Part shown: positions 49,925-60,058 of the stretch, in pieces
Numbering within the stretch: position 1 is the stretch's first letter
Layout: every line of letters starts with the position of its first letter
Source of the DNA: Burkholderiales bacterium PBB1
GTDB taxonomy: Bacteria > Pseudomonadota > Gammaproteobacteria > Burkholderiales > Burkholderiaceae_C
Length of the DNA stretch: 64,000 nt
Reading direction: 5' to 3'
Assembly: GCA_002255905.1 (NCBI GenBank)
Contig: NKIN01000006.1
Location: 1-64,000 of the forward strand
The notes under the pieces: generated by a model
Told to the model about the DNA's origin: nothing
What the model saw: only the letters and a program-made list of their open reading frames with translations
Databases searched by the model: none
Position numbers and translations under genes: made by a program

Positions 49925-51211
49925 TCAGGTGTGCACGAAGAGCAGGCGCATCCAGCTCTTCACGGTCAGCAGGCTGCGGGGCAGGTGAGTCTCTTCCAGC
50001 AGGCCGGTCATGCGGCGCAGCCGGCTCGGGCTGCGCTTGGCGCTCCACACCACCAGGTCGACCAGCCACGGGTGCATGTTGACGATGTTCGCCTTGTCGT
50101 ACATCTCGTAGCGCGGCGCGAGCGCGCGCACCTGCTGTTCGTAGGCGGCCCGCACCTGGGCTTCCGGCCGCTGCTGGCGTCGGCCTTCGATCAGGACGTC
50201 GGCCGCAACCAGCCCGGTTTCCAGCGCCTTGCCGATGCCTTCGCCGGTGAAGGCATAGGTGCTGCCGGCGGCTTCGCCGGTCACGATCAGGCCCGGGCGC
50301 GACAGCGTCGCGCCGCGCAGCGAGCAGCGCAGCGGCGCACCCTTCAGCTCGCCGACCCAGGTGCCGCCAGCCACCAGGTCGCCCGCCGCGCGGTGCACGC
50401 GGGTGAACTCGTCGAACATCGCGCGCAGGTTGATGTCCTGCATCGTCCCGCCCGAGTCGTCGCCCATGGCGTGGCTGTGCGCCACGCCGACACCGATGTT
50501 GAACACGCCATCGGGTCCTGGAAAGATCCAGCCGTAGCCGCGCTTCATCCGTGGGTGCCACACCACCTCGAGTTCGGTGATGCGATCGACCATCGCCAGG
50601 TTTCGCACATAGCCGCGCAGCGCGACGCCGGTGGGCGTGCGGCGCTCGCACATCTGGGCCGACATCAGCGCCTGTGGTGGCGCGCCGCTGGCAATCAGCA
50701 CCCATGCGGCGCGCACCTGCCGTGTCGACTCGCCCGCGCGCACGGTGACGCCCACGACCTGGCGTTTGTCGCCGTCGCCTACTTCGAGCGTGCTGACGAA
50801 GCGCACCGGTGCATGCATGCGCGCGCCCGCCTCGACCGCCGCCTGGCACAGCAACCAGTCCAGCTCGCGGCGCGGCAGCACGGCCAGCGTGCCTGGCACG
50901 TCGACGCGGCCACCGCGCGGGCCGATCACCGCGACATGGCGCACCGAACGCGCGCGCGCCAGCACCGCGTCGAGCAGCCCCAGCCGGCGCAGCGCGTGGT
51001 GGGCGTCGGGGATCAGGCCATCGCCGCAGACCTTGTCGCGCGGAAAGGCCTGCTGGTCGATCAGCACCACGTCGAAGCCCGCACTGGCCAGCGTGATCGC
51101 GGCGGCGCAGCCGGCCGGCCCGGCACCGACGATCAGCACATCGCAATGCGGCGGCAGCGCATCGAGTGGCAAATTCAACGCGGCGGTGGGATTCGGCGTG
51201 GGGTGCGACAT
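49925..51211 (-). CDS. Geranylgeranyl reductase family FAD oxidoreductase
   Basis: This 428-residue flavoprotein has an N-terminal FAD-binding motif (VLIVGAGPAGCAAAITLASA), the family signature PRDKVCGDGLIP and later GWIFPGPDGVFNIGVG and VTGEAAGSTYAFTGEGIGKA. Family members reduce isoprenoid chains or related lipids, but activity is unproven here. The ATG at 51211 (MSHPTPN) is chosen; an in-frame Met at 51238 is possible. It is divergent from the epimerase across 71 bp and close to the amidotransferase gene. Confidence 0.88.
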   Translation of the reverse strand: MSHPTPNPTAALNLPLDALPPHCDVLIVGAGPAGCAAAITLASAGFDVVLIDQQAFPRDKVCGDGLIPDAHHALRRLGLLDAVLARARSVRHVAVIGPRGGRVDVPGTLAVLPRRELDWLLCQAAVEAGARMHAPVRFVSTLEVGDGDKRQVVGVTVRAGESTRQVRAAWVLIASGAPPQALMSAQMCERRTPTGVALRGYVRNLAMVDRITELEVVWHPRMKRGYGWIFPGPDGVFNIGVGVAHSHAMGDDSGGTMQDINLRAMFDEFTRVHRAAGDLVAGGTWVGELKGAPLRCSLRGATLSRPGLIVTGEAAGSTYAFTGEGIGKALETGLVAADVLIEGRRQQRPEAQVRAAYEQQVRALAPRYEMYDKANIVNMHPWLVDLVVWSAKRSPSRLRRMTGLLEETHLPRSLLTVKSWMRLLFVHT

Positions 51212-51282
51212 GCGAAACACCGGAGAATGAGCCGACATCCATCCTCGGCCCTCAAGCTTCGAATTGTGGCGCCGCTTCCGAC

Positions 51283-52302
51283 ATGAAAGTCCTCGTCACC
51301 GGCGCGGCCGGCTTCATCGGCATGTTCGTCGCGCAGCGACTGTTGGCGCGTGGCGACCGAGTGGTCGGCATCGACAACCTGAACGACTACTACGACCCCA
51401 CGCTGAAGGCCGACCGGCTGGCGCGGCTGAACGGGTCGGCCGGGTTCGCGTTTCACAAGCTCGACCTCGCCGATCGCGACGGCATGGCGGCGCTGTTCGC
51501 CCGCGAGCGCTTCGACGGCGTGGTGCACCTGGGCGCCCAGGCGGGTGTGCGCTACTCGCTGACCAACCCGATGGCCTACGTCGACAGCAACCTGTCCGGG
51601 TTCGCCCATGTGCTGGAAGGTTGCCGCCATCACGGCGTGGCGCATCTGGTCTACGCCAGCTCGTCCAGCGTCTACGGTGGCAACGCGAAGTTGCCCTATC
51701 GTGAATCAGACGCGGTCGATCACCCGGTGAGCCTGTACGCCGCGACCAAGAAGGCCAACGAAACCATGGCCCACAGCTACAGCCACCTCTACGGTTTACC
51801 AACCACCGGCCTGCGCTTCTTCACGGTGTACGGGCCCTGGGGCCGGCCGGACATGGCGCCCTTCCTGTTCGCCGATGCCATGCTGGCCGGGCGGCCCATC
51901 AAGGTCTACAACCAGGGCCTGATGACGCGCGACTTCACCTATGTCGACGACATCGTCGAAGGCGTGCTGCGGGTGCTCGACAAGCCGGCCACCGCGAACC
52001 CGCACTACGACCCCGCCGCGCCCGACCCGGCCAGCAGCAGCGCGCCGTGGCGCATCTTCAACATCGGCAACAGCACGCCGGTGCCGCTGCTCGAGTTCAT
52101 CGACACGATGGAGCGCGCGCTGGGGGTTACCGCGGTGCGGGAGATGCTGCCGCTGCAACCCGGCGACGTGCTGGCCACCCACGCCGATACCTCGGCCCTC
52201 GACGCCTGGGTCGGCTTCAGTCCGAGCACGCCTTTGGCCGTGGGTGTGCAGCGGTTCACCGATTGGTTCAAGCCGCGCTACTTTCCCGGCGCGCCTGCTT
52301 GA
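51283..52302 (+). CDS. NAD-dependent sugar-nucleotide epimerase (UDP-glucuronate 4-epimerase-like)
   Basis: This 339-residue short-chain dehydrogenase has GAAGFIGMFVAQRLLARGD (NAD-binding), NLNDYYDPTLKADRL (nearly diagnostic of UDP-glucuronate 4-epimerases), YASSSSVYGGN and YAATKKANETMAH (Tyr-x3-Lys). Length fits UDP-GlcA epimerase (about 335). The product would be UDP-galacturonate for surface glycan. Its stop overlaps the likely start of the membrane protein at 52299/52305, so the two are coupled. Confidence 0.92.
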   Translation: MKVLVTGAAGFIGMFVAQRLLARGDRVVGIDNLNDYYDPTLKADRLARLNGSAGFAFHKLDLADRDGMAALFARERFDGVVHLGAQAGVRYSLTNPMAYVDSNLSGFAHVLEGCRHHGVAHLVYASSSSVYGGNAKLPYRESDAVDHPVSLYAATKKANETMAHSYSHLYGLPTTGLRFFTVYGPWGRPDMAPFLFADAMLAGRPIKVYNQGLMTRDFTYVDDIVEGVLRVLDKPATANPHYDPAAPDPASSSAPWRIFNIGNSTPVPLLEFIDTMERALGVTAVREMLPLQPGDVLATHADTSALDAWVGFSPSTPLAVGVQRFTDWFKPRYFPGAPA

Positions 52303-52304
52303 GC

Positions 52305-53288
52305 GTGTCGTCGCGGCAGCGCCTGTGGTCCGCGCTGCGTCTGCTCGGCGCGCCGTTGCTGCTGGGCGGTGTGGTGTGGTGGGCGGGGCCGCAGGCGATC
52401 TGGGCCGCGCTGCGCACAGCCGATGGGCGCTGGTTGGTCGCGGGGCTGCTGTGTGCGTTCGCCGGCAACGTGGCGGCCGCGTGGCGCTGGGGTGAACTCG
52501 CGCGCTGGCTCGGGAATTTGGTCAGCGTGCGCTGGTCGGTGGCGGTGTATTTCCAGGCGGCGGCCATCAACGCGCTGTTGCCCGGCGCGGTGGTCGGCGG
52601 CGATGTGTTTCGTGTCTGGCAACTGCAGCGCAGCGGTTGCTCGCGGGGGGCGGCCGGCCTGTCGGTGGTGCTGGACCGGCTGAGTGGCTTGTGGATCCTG
52701 TTCGCGCTGGCCGCCCTGGCCCTGTTCGGCGGTCTGGACACGCCCGAGATGCACCGCCTGCGGGGGCTGCTGCATGTGCCGGATGCCTGGGGCACGGCAT
52801 GGCTGGCGCTGGCATTGCTGATGGCGGTGCTCGTCTTGCCGCTGGGCGTGTTGCTCGCACTGGCCCATCTGGCCGGGCGTGGGGCGCATCCCGGCAGCCG
52901 CCGGGCGGCTGCGGTCGAATTGCTGCAGCGCCCAGGCGGCTTGAATCAGTACCTCTGGCAGGCCGCGGCCTCCTTGCTGGTGCAGGTGTTCACCGTGTGC
53001 GCGGTGATCTGCGCTGCGCGTGCATTCGGCGTTCCGTTGCCGGCCTGGCTGATCGCGGTCACCACGGCGCCGATCCTGCTGCTGGCCTCGATGCCGGTCA
53101 GCTTTGGCGGCTGGGGCACGCGCGAAGCGGCGGCTGTGGCGGGATGGTCGGCCTTCGGTGTGGCACCACCGTTGGCGGTGGCCGCCGCGGCGACCTACGG
53201 CGCCTATGCCCTGCTGCAGGCTCCGTTGGCGCTGTGGCTGCGGCCAGCGACCAGCCCGGTGAGCAATCCCGACGACCTGCCTCGATAG
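52305..53288 (+). CDS. Flippase-like membrane protein (UPF0104 / LPG synthase TM family)
   Basis: This is a roughly 327-residue protein with 7-8 membrane segments of the AglD/LPG-synthase-transmembrane family: WRWGELARWLG, the conserved LLPGAVVGGDVFRVWQL, DRLSGLW and SFGGWGTREAAAV. These families often flip or pass lipid-linked sugars. The start is either the GTG at 52305 or the TTG at 52299, which overlaps the epimerase stop (52300-52302). It is coupled to the epimerase and precedes the Kdo hydroxylase by 46 bp. Confidence 0.85.
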   Translation: MSSRQRLWSALRLLGAPLLLGGVVWWAGPQAIWAALRTADGRWLVAGLLCAFAGNVAAAWRWGELARWLGNLVSVRWSVAVYFQAAAINALLPGAVVGGDVFRVWQLQRSGCSRGAAGLSVVLDRLSGLWILFALAALALFGGLDTPEMHRLRGLLHVPDAWGTAWLALALLMAVLVLPLGVLLALAHLAGRGAHPGSRRAAAVELLQRPGGLNQYLWQAAASLLVQVFTVCAVICAARAFGVPLPAWLIAVTTAPILLLASMPVSFGGWGTREAAAVAGWSAFGVAPPLAVAAAATYGAYALLQAPLALWLRPATSPVSNPDDLPR

Positions 53289-53334
53289 CGATCTGGGGGT
53301 ATCGTCACGCCTCGAAAACAGCAGGACAGCGGAC

Positions 53335-54201
53335 GTGACCGAGATCGTCAGCCTCCCCATCGAGCACTGGGACCAGGCGTGCTCACCCCAGCAACAGGAC
53401 ACCGCCGTACAGGCCCTGGAAGGCGGCAGCGTCGTGCTGTTGCCGCATCTCGCATTTCCGCTTGACGACACCGAACGGCGCTTCCTCGATCCCCGCCTGG
53501 CCGACGCCGGCAAGAACATCAGCCTGAATCCGGCCAATGGCGCGCTGCAGGGCAGCCGAGACAGCCTGGAGCCGCTGCGAGGCATGGTCGAACGGTACGC
53601 AAAGTGCAGCGCGACCCTGCTCAGGCGACTGCTGCCGAGCTACATGCCGACGATCCAGACCGGCCGCACCAGCTTCCGCCCGGTGGAGATCGAAGGTCGA
53701 ACCACCTCTTGGCGCAAGGACGACACCCGGCTGCACGTCGACAGCTTTCCGTCGTCGCCCACGCAGGGCAGGCGCATCCTCCGGCTGTTCACCAATGTGC
53801 ACCCGGAGGGCCGCCCGCGCACCTGGCGACTGGGCGACTCGTTCGAAGGCGTGGCCCGGCATTACCTGCCATCGCTGCACCGCCCGATGTGGGGCACCAG
53901 CGCGATGTTGCAGGCCCTGGGCATCACCAAGTCGCGGCGCAGCGCCTACGACCATTTCATGCTGCAGCTGCACGATCAGATGAAGGCCGACGCCGCCTAC
54001 CAGGTCAACGCCCCGCAGCACACCCAGCAGTTCGTGCCCGGCAGCAGCTGGCTGGTCTACACCGACCAGGTCTCGCATGCGGCCATGGCGGGCCAGCACC
54101 TGTTCGAGCAGACCTTCTACCTGCCCATCGAGGGCATGCGCGATGCAGCGACTTCGCCGCTGCGCGTGCTCGAGCGGCTGCTCAAGCGCGAACTGGTCTG
54201 A
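53335..54201 (+). CDS. Kdo hydroxylase (KdoO family, Fe(II)/2-oxoglutarate dioxygenase)
   Basis: This 288-residue protein matches the Kdo 3-hydroxylase family (KdoO) that modifies the inner-core Kdo of LPS. The HxD metal motif is in RLHVDSFPSSPTQGRRILRLF, a second histidine in TDQVSHAAMAG, and the N-terminal GGSVVLLPHLAFPL fits. GTG at 53335 is the start. With the epimerase and flippase-like genes upstream it forms an envelope-polysaccharide neighbourhood. It is convergent with NDH-2. Confidence 0.88.
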   Translation: MTEIVSLPIEHWDQACSPQQQDTAVQALEGGSVVLLPHLAFPLDDTERRFLDPRLADAGKNISLNPANGALQGSRDSLEPLRGMVERYAKCSATLLRRLLPSYMPTIQTGRTSFRPVEIEGRTTSWRKDDTRLHVDSFPSSPTQGRRILRLFTNVHPEGRPRTWRLGDSFEGVARHYLPSLHRPMWGTSAMLQALGITKSRRSAYDHFMLQLHDQMKADAAYQVNAPQHTQQFVPGSSWLVYTDQVSHAAMAGQHLFEQTFYLPIEGMRDAATSPLRVLERLLKRELV

Positions 54202-54208
54202 GCGGCTG

Positions 54209-55564
54209 TCAGGCCTGTGCGGATTCCTGCGGCGTCACCGCAGCCAGGGCGTCGTGTTCGACGTAGCGACGCTGTTCATCGGCCTGCATCTCGGCGCTGC
54301 GCGTGAAGCGCAGGTGGGTGATGTCCGGCGGGTAGAACATGCCCCAGAACCACTCGAAGAAGATGCGCAGCCGGCGCCCTGAGGACGGCATCTGCGACAG
54401 GTAGTAGGCGCGCCAGATCAGCCACGCGAGCCAGCCGGTGAGCGGCACGCCGGCGACCTCGGCGACACCGTTCAGGTGCCCGATCGACGCCATCATGCCG
54501 CGCGATCGATAGCCAAAAGGCGTGGTGGATTCCCCGTTCAGCGTGCGCAGCAGGTTCGTCGCGAGGTGGCGCGCCTGTCTCACGGCGAACTGTGCGGTCG
54601 GGGGTGAGGCGTTGCCGTCCATCGCGTTCGGCACGTAGGCGCAATCACCGATCGCCCACAGCCCGGGCGTGCCCGGCACCGACAAGTCGCCACGCACGAT
54701 GATGCGACCGCTGGTGGTGGCTGCGCCCAGCCGCTGCAGCAGCGGATTCGCCGAGGTGCCGATGGTGCACAGCACGGTGTGACCCTCGATCAGCTCGCCG
54801 GATTTCAGCGTGACACCGTCCGCCGACACAGAGGCCGCCGGGGTCTCCAACCGCACCGACACCCCGCGCTGGCGCAGGGACCGCAGTGCCGCGGCGGCCA
54901 GGCGCGGTGACAGCTCCGGCAGCAGCCGTTCCGACGAGTGCAACACCGTGACCTGCAGTTCGTCGGCTGCGATGCGGGGATAGAAATGCCGGATGCTGCG
55001 CAGGCAGTCCACCAACTCGCCGGCCACCTCGACACCGGAAAATCCGCCCCCGACGACGATGAAATGGCCGAGTCGGCGGCGCAGCGCCGGATCGGATTCC
55101 AGTTCGATACGGGCCAGGCGACGCAGCACGGTATTGCGAATGTGCATCGCGTCACCCACCGTCTTCAGCGGCAGCGCATGCTCGGCCATGCCAGGCATCA
55201 GATCGAGGCGCGCCCGGTTGCCAATCGCCAGCACGAGGTGGTCGTAGCGCAGCTGCACCTCGCCGGAGAGCGTTCGCAAGGTCAGCTGACGTGTCGTCGA
55301 ATCGACCTCGGCCACCGAGCCCATGATGAATTGGTGCGCGCGGGTCTGGGGCAGCATTTCGCGCACCGGCACGATCACCTGCTCGGGAAACACCGAGGCG
55401 CCGACGGCCTCGGGCAGCATCGGGTTGAAGGTGGTGTAGCTCTCGTCGGAGACCAGGGTCAGCAGGCAGTCGTCCGGCAATCGGCCGTCGAGTGCGCGGA
55501 CGAGGTTGGTGCCGGCGAAGCCGGCGCCGACGACAACGATGCGGGTCGCGGGGGCAGTGTTCAC
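54209..55564 (-). CDS. ndh: Type II NADH dehydrogenase-like flavoprotein
   Basis: This 451-residue NAD(P)/FAD oxidoreductase has two Rossmann motifs: RIVVVGAGFAGTNLVRALDG (FAD) and FIVVGGGFSGVEVAGEL (NADH), plus LWAIGDCAYVPN. The C-terminal part contains an amphipathic/hydrophobic segment (LTGWLAWLIWRAYYLSQM) that anchors NDH-2 in the membrane. It oxidises NADH and reduces quinone without pumping. It lies 93 bp downstream of the anti-sigma gene on the same strand and may be part of that regulon, though this is not shown. Confidence 0.9.
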   Translation of the reverse strand: MNTAPATRIVVVGAGFAGTNLVRALDGRLPDDCLLTLVSDESYTTFNPMLPEAVGASVFPEQVIVPVREMLPQTRAHQFIMGSVAEVDSTTRQLTLRTLSGEVQLRYDHLVLAIGNRARLDLMPGMAEHALPLKTVGDAMHIRNTVLRRLARIELESDPALRRRLGHFIVVGGGFSGVEVAGELVDCLRSIRHFYPRIAADELQVTVLHSSERLLPELSPRLAAAALRSLRQRGVSVRLETPAASVSADGVTLKSGELIEGHTVLCTIGTSANPLLQRLGAATTSGRIIVRGDLSVPGTPGLWAIGDCAYVPNAMDGNASPPTAQFAVRQARHLATNLLRTLNGESTTPFGYRSRGMMASIGHLNGVAEVAGVPLTGWLAWLIWRAYYLSQMPSSGRRLRIFFEWFWGMFYPPDITHLRFTRSAEMQADEQRRYVEHDALAAVTPQESAQA

Positions 55565-55657
55565 GGCAGGCAGCGCTGAGTGGCGGTGACCACGCCATGC
55601 ACGAACCGTGCGAGCACACGGCGGACTCGCGCCGCCGCGCCCGCTGAAGACTGGCGG

Positions 55658-56389
55658 CTACAGCCGAACGGTGCGCCCGATGAACAGCACCGGACCGGTC
55701 GGCCGGCCGATCGGCGAGCCGGTCTCGGGCTCGAGCGTCAGCTCGAACAGCGTGCGCTCACCCACCGCGGGCAGGCGGGCGGCGGGCAGCTCGGTGACCT
55801 GGCCGGGTCGGATCAGGCCCAGCGAGGTCGGGCCGCTGGCGCCTTCGGCCTTGGTCCAGAACTGCAGCGCCTTGCCGGCAGGCACCTCGGCGGTGGCCCC
55901 GACCGGCACCAGGCGCACCTTGTCGCCCGCCGTTACCTCGACCACCCAGCCAGTGGACTTGTCGGGAGACTGCAGCAGCGCAAGGTAGCGGTCGGCGGGG
56001 GAGGCGGGCGGGCCGGGCGCACGCAGCACCAGCAGGCTGGCCAGCAGCACCGAGGCCGCAATCGCCATGCCGCTGACGACGCGCCAGCGCCGCAGCCGCT
56101 GCCACATCGGGTCATTGGCCGCCGGGGCGGTCGGCGGCGGTGCAGGTGTCGATATCGGAACGACGCCCAGGCGAGCCTCGATGTCCGGCCACAGCTGGGC
56201 GGCCGGTTGCTCTGCGCTCACCCGACCGGCCAGCGGCAGCAGCCGGTCCTGCCAGTAATACACCTCGGCCTGCAACGCGGCGTTGCCGGCCAGCGCCTGC
56301 TCGAACGCGTCGCGGTCGGCGGGCGACAAGGTGCCCAGCACGTACTCGCCCGCACTGGCACTGCGCTCCTCGCGATCGTCCAGCGTCAC
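55658..56389 (-). CDS. Anti-sigma factor (RskA/anti-sigma-K type)
   Basis: This 243-residue membrane protein has an N-terminal anti-sigma domain (AGEYVLGTLSPADRDAFEQAL... EVYYWQDRLLPLAG), one membrane segment (about residues 105-123) and a periplasmic RskA domain ending GPVLFIGRTVRL. No HxxxCxxC zinc motif is seen. Start is a GTG at 56389 that overlaps the sigma stop (GTGA), with AAGGAG eight bases upstream, so translation is coupled to the sigma gene. Confidence 0.9.
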   Translation of the reverse strand: MTLDDREERSASAGEYVLGTLSPADRDAFEQALAGNAALQAEVYYWQDRLLPLAGRVSAEQPAAQLWPDIEARLGVVPISTPAPPPTAPAANDPMWQRLRRWRVVSGMAIAASVLLASLLVLRAPGPPASPADRYLALLQSPDKSTGWVVEVTAGDKVRLVPVGATAEVPAGKALQFWTKAEGASGPTSLGLIRPGQVTELPAARLPAVGERTLFELTLEPETGSPIGRPTGPVLFIGRTVRL

Positions 56390-56943
56390 GACAGACACTC
56401 CTTCAGCGCGAGCAGGCCGCGCCGGATCCACGACTTGACCGTGCCCACTGGGGTGGACAGCTTGGTTGCGATCTGCTCGTGGGTGTAGCCCTCGACGAAC
56501 GCACAGACGATGCAGTCGCGCTTGCGCTCGTCGAGCGCGTCGAGGCAGCGGTCCAGCGCGGTGGTGTCGGGGCCTGCCGGGCCATGCTCGTCGGCCTGGC
56601 GCGCGTCGGACAGCGCCTCGAGGTCGTCGCCGATGCTCACCTCGCGGCCCGAGCGGCGTGCCAGGTCCAGCGCCCGGTGGCGCACCACGGTGTAGATCCA
56701 GCCACGGGCCGACCCCAGCGAACGCTGGTAGCTGGCCGCCTTCTGCCAGATCTGCAGGAAGGCGTCCTGCAGCACGTCGTGCGCGTGATCGCGGTCACCG
56801 ACGATGCGCTGTGCGACCCCGAGCAGCCAGCGCGCCTCACGCTGGTACAGCGCGTTCAAGGCAAAGCGCTCACCGCGAGCGCAGGCCTCGAGGGCCGCTT
56901 CGTAATCGAAGGCGTCGGCGGTCAGCGGAATGGTTTCGGGCAT
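56386..56943 (-). CDS. ECF sigma factor (SigK/RpoE-like)
   Basis: This 185-residue sigma70-family ECF factor has region 2 (ALNALYQREARWLLGVAQRI and AHDVLQDAFLQIWQKAASY) and region 4 (ALDERKRDCIVCAFVEGYTH, then TPVGTVKSWIRRGLLALKE). It is the first gene of the sigma/anti-sigma pair, with a GTGA overlap to the anti-sigma. The released sigma would transcribe its own regulon on envelope or redox stress. The downstream gene is NDH-2, and upstream is the azoreductase at 57079, both redox-related. Confidence 0.93.
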   Translation of the reverse strand: MPETIPLTADAFDYEAALEACARGERFALNALYQREARWLLGVAQRIVGDRDHAHDVLQDAFLQIWQKAASYQRSLGSARGWIYTVVRHRALDLARRSGREVSIGDDLEALSDARQADEHGPAGPDTTALDRCLDALDERKRDCIVCAFVEGYTHEQIATKLSTPVGTVKSWIRRGLLALKECLS

Positions 56944-57078
56944 CGAGAACGGGGCGGTCGGCGGGTCAGCGCAGGGATCAACACACTACGTTCGCCGCCC
57001 GGGTACAGATGCACCCCGTTGAAATTCTGCGAACGGGTTCGTCGAGCGCATTGTCAGGCCGCCCGAGGCCCAAACGCA

Positions 57079-57705
57079 TCAGATCGATGCGGCCAGCGAC
57101 GCCGCTTCGGCCTTGGCCTGTGCGCGCGAGGCGGTGTCGGCCTCGGGGCCGAACAGGGTTTTCTCCACCGACACCGTGTGCACTTCGGTGATGCCCACCA
57201 TGCGCGCCCACATCGTCAGGTAGCTGGTCTGGTGGTCGAATTCGGCGGCCGGGAAGTTTTCGCCGAGGGCCACGCCGCGCGCAGCCACCACCACCGCCTT
57301 GCGGCCACCCAGCAGGCCCAGCAGGCCGCGCTCGTCGAAGGTGAACAGCACATCTTTCTGCGACACCGCATCGATCAGGTGCTTCAGCCGGTAAGGGATG
57401 CCGAAGTTCCACATCGGAACGCTGATCACGATCAGGTCGGCGCGATGAAACCGCTGGCCCAAGGCCTCGATGCTTTCCCACGCCTTCAATTGCGCGGGGC
57501 TGCGCGGGGTGCCTTCGAGCGCTGCGTACTTCGCGCCGAGGGCCTCGCCGTCGAACTCCGGCAGCGGCGTCGTCCACACATCCAGCGTGTCGATGGTGGC
57601 CTGGGTGTGACGCGACGTCCATGCGCCCATGAAGGCCTGCGCCACTTCGATCGATGCCGAGCGCTGATGGCGCGGCGAGCTTTGAATGTGCAGCAGGTGG
57701 GGCAT
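57079..57705 (-). CDS. FMN-dependent NADH-azoreductase (AzoR)
   Basis: This 208-residue flavodoxin-like protein fits AzoR: LLHIQSSPRHQRSASIEVAQ (FMN phosphate site), the FMN-contact stretch VPMWNFGIPYRLKHLIDAV, and VVVAARGVALGE. It reduces azo dyes or quinones with NADH. The ATG at 57705 gives the normal start; the frame extends 52 codons without homology. It is 135 bp upstream of the ECF sigma gene on the same strand. Confidence 0.93.
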   Translation of the reverse strand: MPHLLHIQSSPRHQRSASIEVAQAFMGAWTSRHTQATIDTLDVWTTPLPEFDGEALGAKYAALEGTPRSPAQLKAWESIEALGQRFHRADLIVISVPMWNFGIPYRLKHLIDAVSQKDVLFTFDERGLLGLLGGRKAVVVAARGVALGENFPAAEFDHQTSYLTMWARMVGITEVHTVSVEKTLFGPEADTASRAQAKAEAASLAASI

Positions 57706-57769
57706 GGTCAAAGTCGGCGAGTAGTCAGGGGTGTTTTGTACCACCGACCGAGAATGCCCCCCGGCGCTG

Positions 57770-59959
57770 TCAGTCCATCGCCTTGACCCGCAGCCGAGCG
57801 GCGTGCAGCAGGGGCTCGGTGTAGCCGCTGGGTTGCGCGAGGCCCTTGAAGACCAGATCACGCGCCGCCTGGAAGGCGATCGATTCGTCGAAGCGTCCTG
57901 CCATCTTGCGGTACAGCGGGTCCCCGGCGTTCTGCTGATCGACGACCTTGGCCATGCGCTTGAGCGTGCTGTTGACCTGCGCCTTGGTCACCACACCGTG
58001 GTGCAACCAGTTGGCCATGTGCTGGCTGCTGATGCGCAGGGTGGCACGGTCTTCCATCAGGCCGACGTCGTGGATGTCAGGCACTTTCGAGCAGCCCACG
58101 CCCTGGTCGACCCAGCGCACCACGTAGCCGAGGATGCCCTGTGCGTTGTTGTCGAGTTCCTGCTGCTTCTCTGCATCGCTCCAGTTCGCCTTCTTGACCA
58201 CCGGAACCGTCAGCAGACCGGTGAGCAGGTCGTCGGCCAGCGCCTCGGCATCCTGCTTCTCGAGCTGCTTCTGCACCGCGAACACATCGACCTGGTGATA
58301 GTGCAGCGCATGCAGCGTGGCGGCCGTCGGGCTCGGCACCCAGGCGGTGTTGGCGCCGGCCTGCGGGTGCGCGATCTTCTGTTGCAGCATCGCTGCCATC
58401 AGGTCGGGCATCGCCCACATGCCTTTGCCGATCTGCGCCTTGCCGCGCAGGCCGCAACTCAGCCCGACCAGCACGTTGTTGCGCTCGTAGGCCGTGATCC
58501 AGGCGCTGGTCTTCATGTCGCCCTTGCGCAGCATCGCGCCGGCCTGCATGGCCGTGTGCATTTCGTCGCCGGTGCGATCGAGGAAGCCGGTGTTGATGAA
58601 GGCCACGCGGTCGGCGGCCGCGGCGATACAGGCTTTCAGGTTGACGCTGGTGCGGCGCTCCTCGTCCATGATGCCGAGCTTCACCGTGGCTTTGGGCAAG
58701 CCGAGCAGCTTTTCGACGCGGCTGAACAGCTCGCTGGCAAACGCCACTTCGGCCGGCCCGTGCATCTTCGGCTTGACGATGTAGACCGAGCCAGTGCGTG
58801 AGTTGCGGATCGTCGGGTGCGCGCGTTTCAGGTCGTGCAGTGCGATGGTGGTGGTGACCACGGCATCGAGGATGCCTTCGGGAATCTCCTGGCCGTTCGC
58901 CCACAGCACGGCCGGGTTCGTCATCAGGTGGCCGACATTGCGCACAAACATCAGCGAGCGGCCATGCAGCGTGACGGCTTCGCCTTTCGGGCCGGTGTAG
59001 ACGCGGTCGGGATTGAGGCGCCGCGTGAAGGTCTGACCGCCCTTGCTCACCTCTTCTGTCAGTGTGCCCTTGAGCACACCCAGCCAGTTGCCGTAGGCCT
59101 GCACCTTGTCCTCGGCATCGACGACGGCGACCGAATCCTCGAGATCGAGGATGGTCGACAGCGCCGACTCGAGCACCAGATCGGACACGCCAGCCGGGTC
59201 GCTGGCGCCGATGACGGTGCTGCGGTCGATGCGCAGGTCGAGGTGCAGACCGTGGTGCTTGAAGAGCACCGAGGAGGGCGCCACCGCGTCGCCCTGGTGG
59301 CCCACGAACTGTTTGGGTTGTGCGAGCCCTGTCGTGCGGCCGCCCTTGAGCGTCACCCGCAATTCGCCGCCCACCACCGTGTAGCCGATCGAGTCGACAT
59401 GCGAGCCCTTCTTCAGCGGTGCGGTGCGGTCAAGTACGTGGCGTGCGTAGTCAATGACCTTCGCGCCGCGCGCCGGGTTGTAGCCGGGGCCCTTCTTGGC
59501 GCCATCAGTTTCTGGAATCGCGTCGGTGCCGTACAACGCGTCGTACAGCGACCCCCAGCGCGCGTTCGCCGCGTTCAGCGCGTAGCGGGCGTTGGTGATC
59601 GGCACCACCAATTGCGGGCCGGCCTGCACCGCGAGTTCGGTGTCGACCTGCTTCGTGGTCACCTTCACCTTGTCCGGCACAGGCACGAGGTAGCCGATGC
59701 GCTGCAGGAATTGACGGTACGCCTTGGGCTTCCTGATCGGGCCAGGGTGGGCGCGGTGCCACGCATCCAGTTCGGTTTGCAGGCGGTCACGCTCGGCCAG
59801 CAAGGCGGCGTTTTTCGGGGCGAGGTCGCGGACGATGGCATCGAAGCCTTGCCAGAACGTGGCCGCATCCACGCCGGTGCCCGGCAGCACCTGGTCTTCG
59901 ATGAAGCGGTACAGGACGGTGGCGACCTCCAGGCCGTGAACAGGGGTGCGTGCGGTCAT
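57770..59959 (-). CDS. glcB: Malate synthase G
   Basis: This 729-residue enzyme condenses glyoxylate and acetyl-CoA to malate. It is the G isoform by length (about 720) and features: [34 protein letters not shown] catalytic region ([20 protein letters not shown]), [11 protein letters not shown] and the C-terminal [17 protein letters not shown]. It is divergent from a LysR regulator across 178 bp containing direct repeats, so this regulator may control glyoxylate use. Confidence 0.96.
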   Translation of the reverse strand: MTARTPVHGLEVATVLYRFIEDQVLPGTGVDAATFWQGFDAIVRDLAPKNAALLAERDRLQTELDAWHRAHPGPIRKPKAYRQFLQRIGYLVPVPDKVKVTTKQVDTELAVQAGPQLVVPITNARYALNAANARWGSLYDALYGTDAIPETDGAKKGPGYNPARGAKVIDYARHVLDRTAPLKKGSHVDSIGYTVVGGELRVTLKGGRTTGLAQPKQFVGHQGDAVAPSSVLFKHHGLHLDLRIDRSTVIGASDPAGVSDLVLESALSTILDLEDSVAVVDAEDKVQAYGNWLGVLKGTLTEEVSKGGQTFTRRLNPDRVYTGPKGEAVTLHGRSLMFVRNVGHLMTNPAVLWANGQEIPEGILDAVVTTTIALHDLKRAHPTIRNSRTGSVYIVKPKMHGPAEVAFASELFSRVEKLLGLPKATVKLGIMDEERRTSVNLKACIAAAADRVAFINTGFLDRTGDEMHTAMQAGAMLRKGDMKTSAWITAYERNNVLVGLSCGLRGKAQIGKGMWAMPDLMAAMLQQKIAHPQAGANTAWVPSPTAATLHALHYHQVDVFAVQKQLEKQDAEALADDLLTGLLTVPVVKKANWSDAEKQQELDNNAQGILGYVVRWVDQGVGCSKVPDIHDVGLMEDRATLRISSQHMANWLHHGVVTKAQVNSTLKRMAKVVDQQNAGDPLYRKMAGRFDESIAFQAARDLVFKGLAQPSGYTEPLLHAARLRVKAMD

Positions 59960-60058
59960 GTTGTCGGACTTTCGGGTGGGAGTGGAGGGTGGAAATCGGC
60001 CTGCCTGACGGCATCGGCTTGGTCGTCGAACCTCGGGTTATCACTGTATTGCAAACCT

